From: Geomonas edaphica
Lineage (GTDB): Bacteria > Desulfobacterota > Desulfuromonadia > Geobacterales > Geobacteraceae
DNA: 64,000 nucleotides
Assembly: GCF_004917075.1 (NCBI RefSeq)
Contig: NZ_SSYB01000004.1
Span: 1,080,546-1,144,545 of the forward strand
Direction of reading: 5' to 3'
Of the stretch, positions 7,962-16,756 are shown piece after piece (positions within the stretch are counted from its first letter, which is position 1; every line of letters begins with the position of its first letter). Under the pieces are notes generated by a model that worked only from the letters and a program-made list of their open reading frames with translations, searched no databases and was not told the origin of the DNA. A program made the position numbers and the translations under genes.

Positions 7962-9332
7962 ATGCGCAGAGCGAAGATAATGGTCGTCGATGACGAGCAC
8001 CTGATCCGGTGGTCCCTGGAGCAGAACCTCAAGAAGCAGGGGTACGAAGTCTGCACGGCGGGAACCGGCGAGGACGCCATAAGGCTGGCCAGGGAGGAGC
8101 AGCCCGAGCTGGTGCTGCTCGACTACCACCTCCCCGGCATCAACGGCCTGGAGGTGCTGCAGCGCCTGAAAGAGATCGACGAGGAGCTGCTCGTCATCAT
8201 GGTCACCGCGCAGGGGGGGCTGGAGACAGCCGTGAACACCATGCGGCACGGGGCCTACGACTACATCAACAAGCCCTTCAACCTGGACGAGATGTCGCTC
8301 GTGGTCAGGAAGGCGCTCGATACCTCCGAGCTGCGCCGCGAGGTGGTCCAGCTCAGAAGCGAGCACAAGAAGCAGGGGCCGCCGAAGATCATCGGCAACT
8401 CCAAGCACATGAAAAACGTGCTCGAGATGATGGCGAAGGTGGCCAAAAGCGACGCCTCCACCGTCCTCGTGCAGGGTGAGTCGGGGACCGGCAAGGAGTT
8501 GGTGGCGAAGTATATCCACTACGAGTCCGCCCGTGCCGAGAAGCCGTTCGTCGCGATCAACTGCGCTGCGGTCCCGGCCACTCTCCTCGAAAGCGAACTC
8601 TTCGGCCACGAGAAAGGTGCCTTTACCGACGCGAAGACCTCCAAGAAGGGGCTTTTCGAACTGGCCGACGGCGGCACCGTTTTCCTCGACGAGATTGGCG
8701 ACATGGAACTCGGCATGCAGGCGAAACTGCTCCGCTTTCTCGAGGACCGCACCTTCCGCCGCATCGGCGGCACCAAGATGATCCCGGTCGACGTGAGGAT
8801 CGTTTCAGCGACCAACAAGGACCTGTTGAAGGCGATCGAGGATAAGACCTTCAGAAACGACCTGTACTACCGGCTCCAGGTAATCCCGATCTTCCTTCCG
8901 GCGCTGCGCGAGCGTAAGGAGGACATCCTGATGCTCGCCAACCACTTCATCGAGACCTTCTCCCGCGAGTTCGGCAAGTCGACCAAGGGGATTTCGAGCA
9001 TGGCGGAGAAGCTCCTCGTGGAGTACAACTGGCCCGGCAACATCCGCGAGCTGAAGAACGTGATCGAGCGCGCCATCATCCTCGGCAACGAGGACACCCT
9101 GCTTATGGAGAACCTGCCGCTAGAGATCATCGCCAAGGCCTCGCAGGTGACCGTTCCCCTCACCACCTTCAAGCTCCCCGCGGAGGGGATCGACATCGAG
9201 GAAGTGGAACGCGAGCTGATCAAACAGTCGCTCGAGATGACCGACTGGAACCAGTCCAAGGCGGCTAAGAAGCTGAACCTCGGCATCGACGCCTTCCGTT
9301 ACCGCATGAAGAAATTCGGCTTCCTCAAATAG
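7962..9332 (+). CDS. Sigma-54-dependent response regulator, NtrC family
   Basis: The protein has 456 residues. A receiver domain (1-120) carries Asp54 in LLDYHLPG, an early acidic pair DDE and Lys in NKPF. The AAA+ domain (about 145-385) has Walker A GESGTGKE near 172, the sigma-54 loop as GAFTDA near 221 (GAFTGA is the commoner form), Walker B GGTVFLDEIGDM, and the arginine region FRNDLYYRL. The C-terminal Fis-type helix-turn-helix is WNQSKAAKKLNLGIDAFRYRMKKFG. It should be phosphorylated by the heme kinase encoded just upstream and activate sigma-54 promoters. The ATG follows AAGGAGCCGCT. Confidence 0.95.
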   Translation: MRRAKIMVVDDEHLIRWSLEQNLKKQGYEVCTAGTGEDAIRLAREEQPELVLLDYHLPGINGLEVLQRLKEIDEELLVIMVTAQGGLETAVNTMRHGAYDYINKPFNLDEMSLVVRKALDTSELRREVVQLRSEHKKQGPPKIIGNSKHMKNVLEMMAKVAKSDASTVLVQGESGTGKELVAKYIHYESARAEKPFVAINCAAVPATLLESELFGHEKGAFTDAKTSKKGLFELADGGTVFLDEIGDMELGMQAKLLRFLEDRTFRRIGGTKMIPVDVRIVSATNKDLLKAIEDKTFRNDLYYRLQVIPIFLPALRERKEDILMLANHFIETFSREFGKSTKGISSMAEKLLVEYNWPGNIRELKNVIERAIILGNEDTLLMENLPLEIIAKASQVTVPLTTFKLPAEGIDIEEVERELIKQSLEMTDWNQSKAAKKLNLGIDAFRYRMKKFGFLK

Positions 9333-9396
9333 GAGCCTTGTCCCTGGAGGTTCCCCTGCTCCTTCGGGGCAGGGCGCAGTAGTTGGTACAGACCGG

Positions 9397-11013
9397 ATGC
9401 CAAAGACATCCCTTCGAAAAATGATCCTTCGCCCTGGCAGATTCCATGCCGGGGCGTTCTTCGTCCTGCTGGCGGCGTATCTCGCGGCGCCGTTGTCCGC
9501 CTGCGCTTCCTATTCCGACGCGGTCCCTCCGCTCCTCGCTTTACCCGTGCCTGTTGCCCAGGCACCGGACTTCGTTCCCCTTCCCATCCCGGGGCTCGCC
9601 CTGGGCGCTACCCCGGTCGTTCCGACCTCTTCATTCCGCAGTGAGTTTCAGGCTGAGTACCCGGACAAGCCGTGGCTCAACGACCGGCAAAATCGGCCGT
9701 CTTTCGTTCTGCAGCGGGGCGAGTACGGCGGGAGCGGCATTAAGGTGCTCGCGGAGATGGGGGACCTGCACCTCAAGGAGACCGGCAATACGTTGCAGGA
9801 GGCGCGGGGCAGGGGAGGGCGTTTCTCCCTTTTGACCGGAAGCGGCGGGAACCGGGCCACCTTCAAGACCTTCGCAACTTCAGGGGCACTTCACCCTGGG
9901 CCGGAAGACACCTTGGTGGGGGCGACGGGGGAGCTTTCCCTTCTGGACGACAGCGCGCTCTTTAAGACCATCTTCGTCTCCGGCCGCAGTTCGCTGGACC
10001 GCGAGGGGCGCTGGCCGACCGCGGGGGCCAAGAGGGGGGACGTGGTAGGATTTGTGGCCCGCCTGGAGCCGGTCCGGGGGAAGCTCGCCGCCGAAGCGGA
10101 GTACGACTACTCCGTTTATGACGCAAACACCGCCATTCCCGGCTCTGCACTGCGCGACAGCGCATGTCGCTTGAAGATGACAGGGGACTGGGGGCGCACC
10201 CGCTACACGGCGCTCTACGAGAGGACCGGTCCGAGGTACCGACTCATGGGAGATGGGCCGGAGCGGGACCGGGAAGGGGGGAGTTTTGGTGTGGCCACCG
10301 CCTTGGAGCTGCACGACCTCGACGTGAGGCTTTCGCGCTACAACGACAACACGGAGAGGGACCCGCTTAACCCGCGGCTCTTCCGCTACGAGGGGGTCGT
10401 TGACTACAAGTTCAAGGGATTCAAGATGGTCCCGCTCGCGTTGCAGTACCGCAAGACCTTCATCGACAGCACCAAAGAACCGGTGGGGTACGCTCCGAAG
10501 GACGTCGCCGAGGACGCGATGTCCGGGCAGGTGAACCTTCTTGCCGGGCGATGGGATCTGGGGCTACGCGGTGGCGTAACGCAGAGGACCGACCGGATCA
10601 AGCAGCAACGGGAGCTCTCCAGCGCTAGCGTCGGGTTCTTCCCCAAATTCTCCGCTGCAAACTTCACCCTTTTCCCCGATCTTTCCATGAAACGGACCAA
10701 CGACTATGCTGCGGACCAGCGTACCGACCAGTACGCGGTGAACCTGGGGGTTACCGGGAATCTTTTGGAGAAGAGGCTGGATTACGAGGTGAAGGGGGGC
10801 TTCAAGAGAGAGAGCACCGGAGTAGGGACCGGTCGGGAGGTGCTGGGGGCAAAGGTGAAGGCCCTCTACCCACTGGCGGGCCTTTTCAAATGGACACGCT
10901 CCCCCTCGCTGGGGATCAAGGGAGAATTCAACGGTATCAACAACCTGACCGAGGATCGCAGGGAGAACGATTTCTCCCTGCTTATCTCTCTGGACGGCGG
11001 GAGTTTCCTCTAG
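9397..11013 (+). CDS. Outer-membrane beta-barrel-like protein of unknown function
   Basis: This 538-residue protein has a basic start, a hydrophobic signal segment (FFVLLAAYLAAPLSACASYS) and then a long body of alternating short strands with charged turns. Many lines end in aromatic residues, for example KGFKMVPLALQYRKTF and FTLFPDLSMKRTNDYA. The strand-rich pattern suggests an outer-membrane barrel, but I do not recognise the family. A second ATG at 9421 would keep the signal segment. It follows the two-component pair by 64 bases and its end overlaps the convergent DUF362 gene by 4 bases. It could be a target of that regulator; no sigma-54 promoter was found in the short gap. Confidence 0.75.
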   Translation: MPKTSLRKMILRPGRFHAGAFFVLLAAYLAAPLSACASYSDAVPPLLALPVPVAQAPDFVPLPIPGLALGATPVVPTSSFRSEFQAEYPDKPWLNDRQNRPSFVLQRGEYGGSGIKVLAEMGDLHLKETGNTLQEARGRGGRFSLLTGSGGNRATFKTFATSGALHPGPEDTLVGATGELSLLDDSALFKTIFVSGRSSLDREGRWPTAGAKRGDVVGFVARLEPVRGKLAAEAEYDYSVYDANTAIPGSALRDSACRLKMTGDWGRTRYTALYERTGPRYRLMGDGPERDREGGSFGVATALELHDLDVRLSRYNDNTERDPLNPRLFRYEGVVDYKFKGFKMVPLALQYRKTFIDSTKEPVGYAPKDVAEDAMSGQVNLLAGRWDLGLRGGVTQRTDRIKQQRELSSASVGFFPKFSAANFTLFPDLSMKRTNDYAADQRTDQYAVNLGVTGNLLEKRLDYEVKGGFKRESTGVGTGREVLGAKVKALYPLAGLFKWTRSPSLGIKGEFNGINNLTEDRRENDFSLLISLDGGSFL

Positions 11014-12116
11014 ATTTTGACGAGCTCGTAGCTCCTGGTGCCGATACCGATTTTCTCGGCGTGCTCCAACTGTACCTCCCAGTCGATCTCGGGATGAACG
11101 CCGCGGAACTTGTCGCCGCCGGGTTCATGCCCTGAGGCGAGCGCGGTGTCCTGGTTGCCGCGGGCGTTGTTCACCAGATCGGCACAGGCCTGGTCCAGCG
11201 CCACCGGGTCGGTGGAGGCGCAGATGCCGATGTCGTTCACGATGGGGGCGTCGGCGTGGCCGTAACAGTCGCAGGCCGGGGAGACCTGGGTGATGAAGTT
11301 GAGGAACAGGGTCTTGCCGGCCTTGCCGTGCAGGGCCCCCTTGGCGTACTCGGCCATCTTGCGCATGACGAGCGAGGCGCTCTCGTTCCACTGGATGTTG
11401 ATCGCCTTTCTCTGGCAGGCGGTGATGCAGCGGCTGCACCCGACGCAGGCATCCGCATCGATGTGGGCTTTTCCTTCGATGATGGTGATGGCGGCATGGG
11501 CGCAGGATTTGAGGCAGACGCTGCAGCCGTTGCAGAAACGCTCCGCGACCTTAGGGGCCACCGTCGAGTGCTGCTGCATCTTCCCGGTGCGGCTCGAGCA
11601 TCCCATGCCGAGGTTCTTAAGCGTCCCGCCGAAGCCGGTCAACTCGTGGCACTTGAAGTGCGACACCGCGATCAGGGCGTCCGCTTCGAGGATCTCCGCC
11701 CCTATGTTCACCGTCTTCAGGACCTCGCCATCCACCTGCACGTCCTTCGCGTTATGCCCCTTGAGGCCGTCGCACATGATGAGCGGCGCATTCACCACCG
11801 CGTATGCGAAACCGTTCTCGACGGCGCAGGCAAGGGCGGATACCGCTTCCTTGCGCTCACCGGGGTAGAGCGTGGAAGAGTCGGTGAGGAAAGGTTTCCC
11901 CTCGCACCCCTTGATCTCATCGACCACGCGGCGTAAAAAGATCGGGCGGATGAAGGTATGGTTCCCCCGCTCACCGAAGTGCACCTTTACCGCGACCAGG
12001 TCGCCGGGGGCGATCGCCACCGAAAGCCCAGCCTGCTGCATCAGTCGCCCGATTTTGGCGAAAAGGTTCTCCTTGGCTCCGGCGCGCATGTCAGCGAAAA
12101 ATACCCTGCTCTTCAT
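11010..12116 (-). CDS. DUF362 protein with 4Fe-4S ferredoxin centre
   Basis: The 368-residue protein begins MKSRVFFADMRAG at 12116 behind AAGGAGGGGAAG, which decides the start. Residues 1-180 and 250-368 form the DUF362 domain, with VKVHFGERGN, FLTDSSTLYPG, SHFKCHELTGFGGTLKNLGMGC and the closing DPVALDQACADLV. Between them are two ferredoxin motifs, CNGCSVCLKSCAHAA and CVGCSRCITACQRKA, each with CX2CX2CX3C spacing. The family is found in anaerobes and is assumed to carry electrons; its reaction is not established. It runs convergently with the beta-barrel gene. Confidence 0.92.
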   Translation of the reverse strand: MKSRVFFADMRAGAKENLFAKIGRLMQQAGLSVAIAPGDLVAVKVHFGERGNHTFIRPIFLRRVVDEIKGCEGKPFLTDSSTLYPGERKEAVSALACAVENGFAYAVVNAPLIMCDGLKGHNAKDVQVDGEVLKTVNIGAEILEADALIAVSHFKCHELTGFGGTLKNLGMGCSSRTGKMQQHSTVAPKVAERFCNGCSVCLKSCAHAAITIIEGKAHIDADACVGCSRCITACQRKAINIQWNESASLVMRKMAEYAKGALHGKAGKTLFLNFITQVSPACDCYGHADAPIVNDIGICASTDPVALDQACADLVNNARGNQDTALASGHEPGGDKFRGVHPEIDWEVQLEHAEKIGIGTRSYELVKI

Positions 12117-12401
12117 AAACTTCCCCTCCTTTAGCGGTTGCACCCGAACAGCGGTCAGCGATTGGTATCACATATCGCTGGTCAATTCAACTGCACAACT
12201 TTTTCTTGCTCTGTAGTAAAAATATGTTATTTATTAAAAATTCTGAGTGAACCGGAACGGCGCAAGGCCGGAACGGCGCGGTGGGAGCGGCATCCCGCCC
12301 TCCGGCCGGCGAGCCTGCTTGCGGCAACGGTGCTCTTCACACCATTAAAGGTACGCCCCGGAGAGGTTCATGACCGGGCGCAGGTACGATAAGGAGCGCA
12401 G

Positions 12402-13139
12402 ATGATCGAATGTGATGAGCGGGAACTCTGGATCATGGGACTGGGCGAGCGCGTTGAGCGCGGAGCCATCGTCTGCAGCTATCTGGCGGAAGGAGGGCAC
12501 CGGGCAAGGACGGCGAAGATCTCGGAACTGACCGGTTGCACGCCGAGGGCGATCCTCCTCGATCTTTCCCCCTGGTCTGACGATGGATGGGGGGTGCTCT
12601 TGAAGCTGAAGGAGAACCCGGCAACTCGCGAGATTCCGATTCTTCCGATGTACCTGAGCGAGATCGGCCAGGTGGGGGCGGTCTTCCCGGTGGCTGGGTT
12701 CTTCACCCTCCCGATGGACGTCCCATACATGACGAGGAAGCTTAACCAGCTTGGGCTGGCTGAGGAATCCGAGGATTACGACCTGCAGGTGATGATGGTG
12801 ACCCGCAGGGGTGAAGAGGATGTACAGAAGGCGCTCACCAAGATGGGGTTTGAGGTGGTGAACGCCTACACCGCCAAGGAGGCGGTGGCCGTTGGCACCA
12901 TCATGCATCCGTACATGATGTTCTGTGCGCTCATGCTCCCGGACCAGGCGGCCTTCGAGCTCTTGGAGCGTTTCCGGCTCTACCCGCAGACAAGGAACAT
13001 CCCGTTCTTCGTACTCCTGAAGGGAGAGATGAAGGATGGCGAGCGTCAGGCCATGAGCCGCGGCATCGAGCACCTCGTGCGCAAGAAGTGGTTAACCCGC
13101 CAGGAATTCCTGGGTTACTTCAAGAAGAGCAAGGAATGA
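12402..13139 (+). CDS. Protein of two receiver-like domains, second one degenerate
   Basis: This 245-residue cytoplasmic protein has two CheY-like halves. The first (about 10-120) keeps an Asp in AILLDLSP and the GFFTLPMD region where receivers have Lys-Pro. The second (about 128-240) starts VMMVTRRGEE without the acidic pair and has CALMLP where the phospho-acceptor Asp should be, but it keeps the fold cues (MGFEVVNAYTAKEAV, NIPFFVLLK, HLVRKKW). No output domain is present. It may be an adaptor or a phosphate sink. The ATG follows AAGGAGCGCAG, and a strong terminator begins at the stop codon. Confidence 0.8.
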   Translation: MIECDERELWIMGLGERVERGAIVCSYLAEGGHRARTAKISELTGCTPRAILLDLSPWSDDGWGVLLKLKENPATREIPILPMYLSEIGQVGAVFPVAGFFTLPMDVPYMTRKLNQLGLAEESEDYDLQVMMVTRRGEEDVQKALTKMGFEVVNAYTAKEAVAVGTIMHPYMMFCALMLPDQAAFELLERFRLYPQTRNIPFFVLLKGEMKDGERQAMSRGIEHLVRKKWLTRQEFLGYFKKSKE

Positions 13140-13179
13140 CGAAAAAGGGGGACGGCATCAGCCGTCCCCCTTTTTCGTC
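13138..13179. terminator. Strong bidirectional hairpin terminator
   Basis: GACGAAAAAGGGGGACGGC pairs perfectly with its complement across an ATCA loop, giving a 19-bp stem with A-run and T-run flanks. It starts on the stop codon of the receiver gene. Confidence 0.95.
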
Positions 13180-13231
13180 ATTTGCCTCCGGCAGCGATCC
13201 TGGTTTGTAACCTCCACCGTCCGATTCCCAG

Positions 13232-13490
13232 CCTATCACTTCAGACTGCCAAACCTATCACTTCGGGACCCAAACCTGCCACTTTCGAATCGAAACCTTT
13301 CACTTCCGTCCTCCAAACCTACCACTTCGCGCCCCAAACCTACCACTTCGGGGCCCAAACCTGCCACTTCCAACCCCGAAACCTATAACTTCCGGCCCGA
13401 CACCTTCTCATTCGACTTGCGAAGCCATAAGTTTCGCCCGTCAAAGCTACGGCATCCGACTGCACAAGCTATAGCTTCCGATGCCAAAAG
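13232..13490. repeat. Degenerate 21-22 bp tandem array, about 12 units
   Basis: Twelve head-to-tail units start at 13232, 13254, 13275, 13296, 13318, 13339, 13360, 13382, 13403, 13425, 13447 and 13469. The core is CCTACCACTTCGGGCCCCAAA: the CCT..CACTTC start and the C-AAA end are well kept in units 2 to 7, while the last four are more diverged (for example CCATAAGTTTCG, CTATAGCTTCCG). Units are 21 or 22 bases with no separate spacer, so this is not a CRISPR array. The last unit lies inside the 3' end of the short-chain dehydrogenase gene, whose TAG stop is formed by it. The pitch is close to two turns of DNA. Confidence 0.92.
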
Positions 13491-14509
13491 GGCTTGCTTC
13501 GCGATCCGGACTTCCCGCGAGCCTCGGCGAAAGCGGCCGCAGCCATGGCGCATCCCGCCAACATGATGCCAAGCCCCCATTTGTTCTCGGAGATCCAGAC
13601 TTGTGCGCTAGTCGACTTCGCACGCGCGTCGAAGCGACCGTGCGCGGCGTACGGCCCGGGAACGCTTTCCCACAGGTTCGCGGGCCGGTCCGCCCGCTCC
13701 GGTTCATCGGTTTGCTGCGAACGGTACCCGGTGCGGCCGAGATAACGGTCGATGAGGCCGGGGATGAATTTGTTGCCCCACATCGCCTTCACCGTCGGCA
13801 TGCCGACGTATATTTCCCGGCTCCGGTGGTGTGAGGCCCAGACGATGGCCCTTGCGGCTACATCGGGCTGGAAGATCGGGGGGACCGGCTGCGGGCGGTT
13901 CGGAAGACGCGACTTCACCCAGTCGAACTGGGGAGTGTTCATCGCGGGGAGTTGCACCATGGTCATGCGCACGCGGCTTTTCCTGTGCAGAAGTTCGCAT
14001 CGGATCGAGTCGGTGAAGCCGCGCATGCCGTGCTTTGCACCGCAGTAGGCGGACTGCAGCGGGATACTACGATCGGCAAGGGCCGAGCCTACCTGGATGA
14101 TGATACCGTCGTCGCGAGGCAGCATCCTCTTCAGTGCCGCCATGGTGCCGTGCACAGCACCGAGATAGGTCACCTCGGTGACCCTTTTGAATTCCTCGGG
14201 CGTCATAGCGTCGAACGGAGAGAAGACCGAGGTCATGGCGTTATTGACCCATACATCGATAGGACCGAATTCCCGCTCCACCTCGGTCGCGGCCTCCTCA
14301 ACCCGCCCGGAGTCAGCCACATCCCCCACGAGCACGAGCGCCTTTCCCCCGAGTCGTTCCACCTCTTCCCTGGCTGCCTCAAGCCTCTCCAGGTTCCGCG
14401 CGAAAAGACCGATACATGCACCCTCGCGGGCGAACGCCTGCGCTGTGGCGCGCCCAACACCGGCCGATGCGCCGGTGATAACGACAACCCTGCCGGAACT
14501 TTTTCCCAT
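13469..14509 (-). CDS. Short-chain dehydrogenase/reductase with C-terminal extension
   Basis: This 346-residue NAD(P)-dependent oxidoreductase has the Rossmann motif VVITGASAGVGRAT (TGxxxGxG) near residue 10, NNAM in WVNNAMTSVF, the catalytic Ser in VGSALADRSIP, and YCGAKHGMRGF (YxxxK). The ATG at 14509 follows AGGAGGCTCAC. Classical members end near 250-280 residues; here about 70 more follow, including a hydrophobic stretch (WGLGIMLAGCAMAAAAFA) that could anchor the protein in the membrane. The final codons fall in the tandem array, so the very C-terminus may have been created by repeat DNA. The substrate cannot be inferred. Confidence 0.92.
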   Translation of the reverse strand: MGKSSGRVVVITGASAGVGRATAQAFAREGACIGLFARNLERLEAAREEVERLGGKALVLVGDVADSGRVEEAATEVEREFGPIDVWVNNAMTSVFSPFDAMTPEEFKRVTEVTYLGAVHGTMAALKRMLPRDDGIIIQVGSALADRSIPLQSAYCGAKHGMRGFTDSIRCELLHRKSRVRMTMVQLPAMNTPQFDWVKSRLPNRPQPVPPIFQPDVAARAIVWASHHRSREIYVGMPTVKAMWGNKFIPGLIDRYLGRTGYRSQQTDEPERADRPANLWESVPGPYAAHGRFDARAKSTSAQVWISENKWGLGIMLAGCAMAAAAFAEARGKSGSRSKPFWHRKL

Positions 14510-14648
14510 GTGAGCCTCCTTGTGCCTGCGATTTTCGGCGGGTGAACCAGCCGCTTACCACGAAGACAAGGAAACCATGATATCAGATGTGAAAAAATTA
14601 ACTTTGGCGGCAGGGCGCCCGATCACTACCGGGGGTGGCAACCGCGGT

Positions 14649-16013
14649 TTATTTGCGGATTTTCCTCCCTTTGCCAAGCACCTTCGCTCCCTTAACTATG
14701 AAGGCCGGGAAGGAGATAGCCAGGCGGTCCTGCAGTTTCTCGGGGTTCAGTTGACCGAGGGGCCTTCCCGTTTCCACCTTCAAGGAAGTGCTTTTCTGGA
14801 TGCCGAGGATCTGGCTCGGATAGATGCTGCGGTATCCGACGATGAGAAAACTGACCATGCAGGCGACGCCTGCATGCGGAGCGATCCCCGCGCCGAAGAG
14901 TTCCATGGCCATCACCGATGCGGCGATCGGGGTGTTGGCTGCGCCGGCAAGAAGGGCGACCATGCCGATCGCCGAGAAGGTGGCGACCAGCGGTTCATGG
15001 AAAAGCGACGCGAAGAGGTTCCCCGCTGCCGTTCCAATGAAGAAGATAGGGGTTACCACGCCGCCACTGCCGCCGCTTCCCAGGGTGATCGAAGTGGCGA
15101 TCATCTTCATGAAGGTGGCGTCGAAAGGAAGTACCTGCCCCTTCAGCGCGGCGTCGATACTGTCCAGCCCGAGACCCAGGTAGCGCTGGGACACGAACCT
15201 GCCGATCAGCACCATTAGCGTCCCGCCGAAAATAGCCTTCACCACCGGATGCCATGAAAGGCGCGCGAAAAGCCGGTGCCCCAACTGCATGAGCTCGATA
15301 AAGAGCAGGGCCGCGATGCCGCACCATATGCCGAGTAGGATCATCTCCGTGAAACTCCAGCCGGTGACGGCGGGGATGATTTCAGTGGCTGGATGCGGAT
15401 AGCTCGCCCCGAGTTTTCCCGCCACGTGGAACCCAATGATGCCAGCTACGAAAGAAGGAAAGAGCACGTCGTAGAAGACCTGTCCGAGCACAAGCACCTC
15501 GACGCCGAAAAGCGCACCCGCAATAGGGGTGCCGAAGACGGTGGCGAACCCGGCACTGATGCCGCAGATCACAAGCTTGCGCCGGTCGACGTCGTTCAGC
15601 CGCAACAAAGATGCGAAGGAAGAGGCGAGCCCGGCGCCGATCTGTGCGCAGGGGCCTTCCTTGCCCGCCGAGCCACCGCCGGCCAGCGTGATGACAGTGG
15701 CGGCCAATTTAACCGGGACCACCATCACGGATATTCTCCCCATCTTCTGGTGCACCGCCTCAATCACCTTCTCGGTGCCGTGCCCGGCAGCGTCAGGGGC
15801 GAACCACCTGACCAGCAGGGTGCTCACGACGAGAGTCACCGGCAGCAGCAGGTAGTAGTCCGGTACCTTGTCGTACTGTGCAGAGGTCCAGGAAAGGGCC
15901 TTCAAAAACGCCGTGGTGCCCCCTCCGACCAGGACCCCTACGATTGATGCGTAACTTGCCCACTTGACCACGCTGGCAAGCAGCGTCACCTGTTCGACTA
16001 TTTTTCGGTTCAC
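14649..16013 (-). CDS. ClC-family chloride channel or H+/Cl- antiporter
   Basis: This 454-residue membrane protein has about ten hydrophobic helices. The ClC signature GSAGKEGPCAQIGAG near residue 110 contains the gating glutamate in GKEGP. The later motif GSGGSGGVVTPIFFIGTAAGN is the GxFxP-equivalent region. I chose GTG at 16013 because AAAGGA lies 5-9 bases upstream; an in-frame TTG at 16043 has no such site. The family exchanges chloride for protons or conducts chloride, often in acid or osmotic stress. No CBS regulatory domains follow. It is monocistronic. Confidence 0.93.
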   Translation of the reverse strand: MNRKIVEQVTLLASVVKWASYASIVGVLVGGGTTAFLKALSWTSAQYDKVPDYYLLLPVTLVVSTLLVRWFAPDAAGHGTEKVIEAVHQKMGRISVMVVPVKLAATVITLAGGGSAGKEGPCAQIGAGLASSFASLLRLNDVDRRKLVICGISAGFATVFGTPIAGALFGVEVLVLGQVFYDVLFPSFVAGIIGFHVAGKLGASYPHPATEIIPAVTGWSFTEMILLGIWCGIAALLFIELMQLGHRLFARLSWHPVVKAIFGGTLMVLIGRFVSQRYLGLGLDSIDAALKGQVLPFDATFMKMIATSITLGSGGSGGVVTPIFFIGTAAGNLFASLFHEPLVATFSAIGMVALLAGAANTPIAASVMAMELFGAGIAPHAGVACMVSFLIVGYRSIYPSQILGIQKSTSLKVETGRPLGQLNPEKLQDRLAISFPAFIVKGAKVLGKGRKIRK

Positions 16014-16225
16014 ATGCGTCCTTTCTTCTCTATCTGGATTCAACGGCGGTTACCGCCATCTCGGCTGACGGCTGATTGCTGCAATAGCGATGACTTCATC
16101 AATGGTGTCGTTAAGCACGCGGCCTCAGTGAGGTCTGAATGGAAAAGATGAGGCACCTGGAGCATTGTAGCTGAGGAAGTCCCGGGCGGTGGTATGCTTT
16201 TCCTACTTCACACAAGGAGGTTCTT

Positions 16226-16681
16226 ATGACAACAAGAAACGTCTCCGTAGTTGTGACATCACTGCTTGCCTTAACCATCACCGCTTCAGCCTACGCCGCA
16301 CCGTGGCAAGGGTGGCGCGGCAGCGGGGGATGGGGCATGAACGGTGCCTACCAGCGGCTCTACGACCCTGCGAAGGTGGAGACCGTGACCGGTGAGGTGG
16401 TAAAGGTGGAGGTCGTGTCGGCAAGGAAGGGGCCTGGTAACGGCGTGCATCTCCAGTTGAAGACCGACCAGGGGACCATCCCGGTGCATATCGGGCCGGC
16501 GTGGTTTGTGGAGCGCCTCGACGCGAAGATCGAAAAGGGGGACCGGGTCGAAGTGAAGGGTGCGCGGATCAATTTCGACGGCAAGCCCGCCATCATCGCG
16601 GCGGAGGTCAAAAAGGGTGATGCGGTCCTGCAATTGCGCGACGCGGCAGGTGTCCCCGTTTGGGCAGGCTGGCGCCGGTGA
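16226..16681 (+). CDS. Secreted OB-fold-like small protein
   Basis: This 151-residue protein has a signal peptide (about 1-24, ending ASAYA) followed by a Trp/Gly-rich stretch WQGWRGSGGWG. The body is a compact beta-barrel-like sequence: VETVTGEVVKVEVV, GVHLQLKTDQGTIPVHIGPAWFV, IEKGDRVEVKGARINFDGKPAIIAAEVKKG. That strand order resembles periplasmic OB-fold proteins of the BOF/DUF5666 kind, whose ligands are unknown. It starts at ATG 16226 behind AAGGAGGTTCTT and ends just before a terminator, so it is probably a single-gene transcript. Confidence 0.8.
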   Translation: MTTRNVSVVVTSLLALTITASAYAAPWQGWRGSGGWGMNGAYQRLYDPAKVETVTGEVVKVEVVSARKGPGNGVHLQLKTDQGTIPVHIGPAWFVERLDAKIEKGDRVEVKGARINFDGKPAIIAAEVKKGDAVLQLRDAAGVPVWAGWRR

Positions 16682-16700
16682 CGCAAAGCCATCGACGGTA

Positions 16701-16735
16701 AAAAGGAGGCGCCTTGTGCCGCGCCTCCTTTCTTT
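16701..16735. terminator. Terminator between the OB-fold and TPR genes
   Basis: AAAGGAGGCGC pairs with GCGCCTCCTTT over 11 bp around a CTTGTGCC loop, followed by TCTTTATT. It lies between two convergent genes and can serve both. Confidence 0.9.
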
Positions 16736-16756
16736 ATTCATACTCAAGCGGGTCCG

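Noticed and set aside
12170-12192. TTGGTATCACATATCGCTGG as a sigma-54 promoter
   Set aside because: GG to GC spacing is 11, not 10, bases.
13182-13388. 68-codon frame giving a QTYHFGA-like heptad peptide over the tandem array
   Set aside because: Units are partly 22 bases long, so the frame breaks; there is no ribosome site, and the peptide follows from the DNA repeat.
13232-13490. Tandem array as a CRISPR
   Set aside because: Units are directly adjacent with no unique spacers, degenerate, and no cas genes lie nearby.
16678-16700. GGTGACGCAAAGCC, resembling the 3' half of a GEMM cyclic-dinucleotide riboswitch
   Set aside because: It overlaps the stop codon of the OB-fold gene, and the required upstream GCACAGGGCAAACC half and stems are missing.
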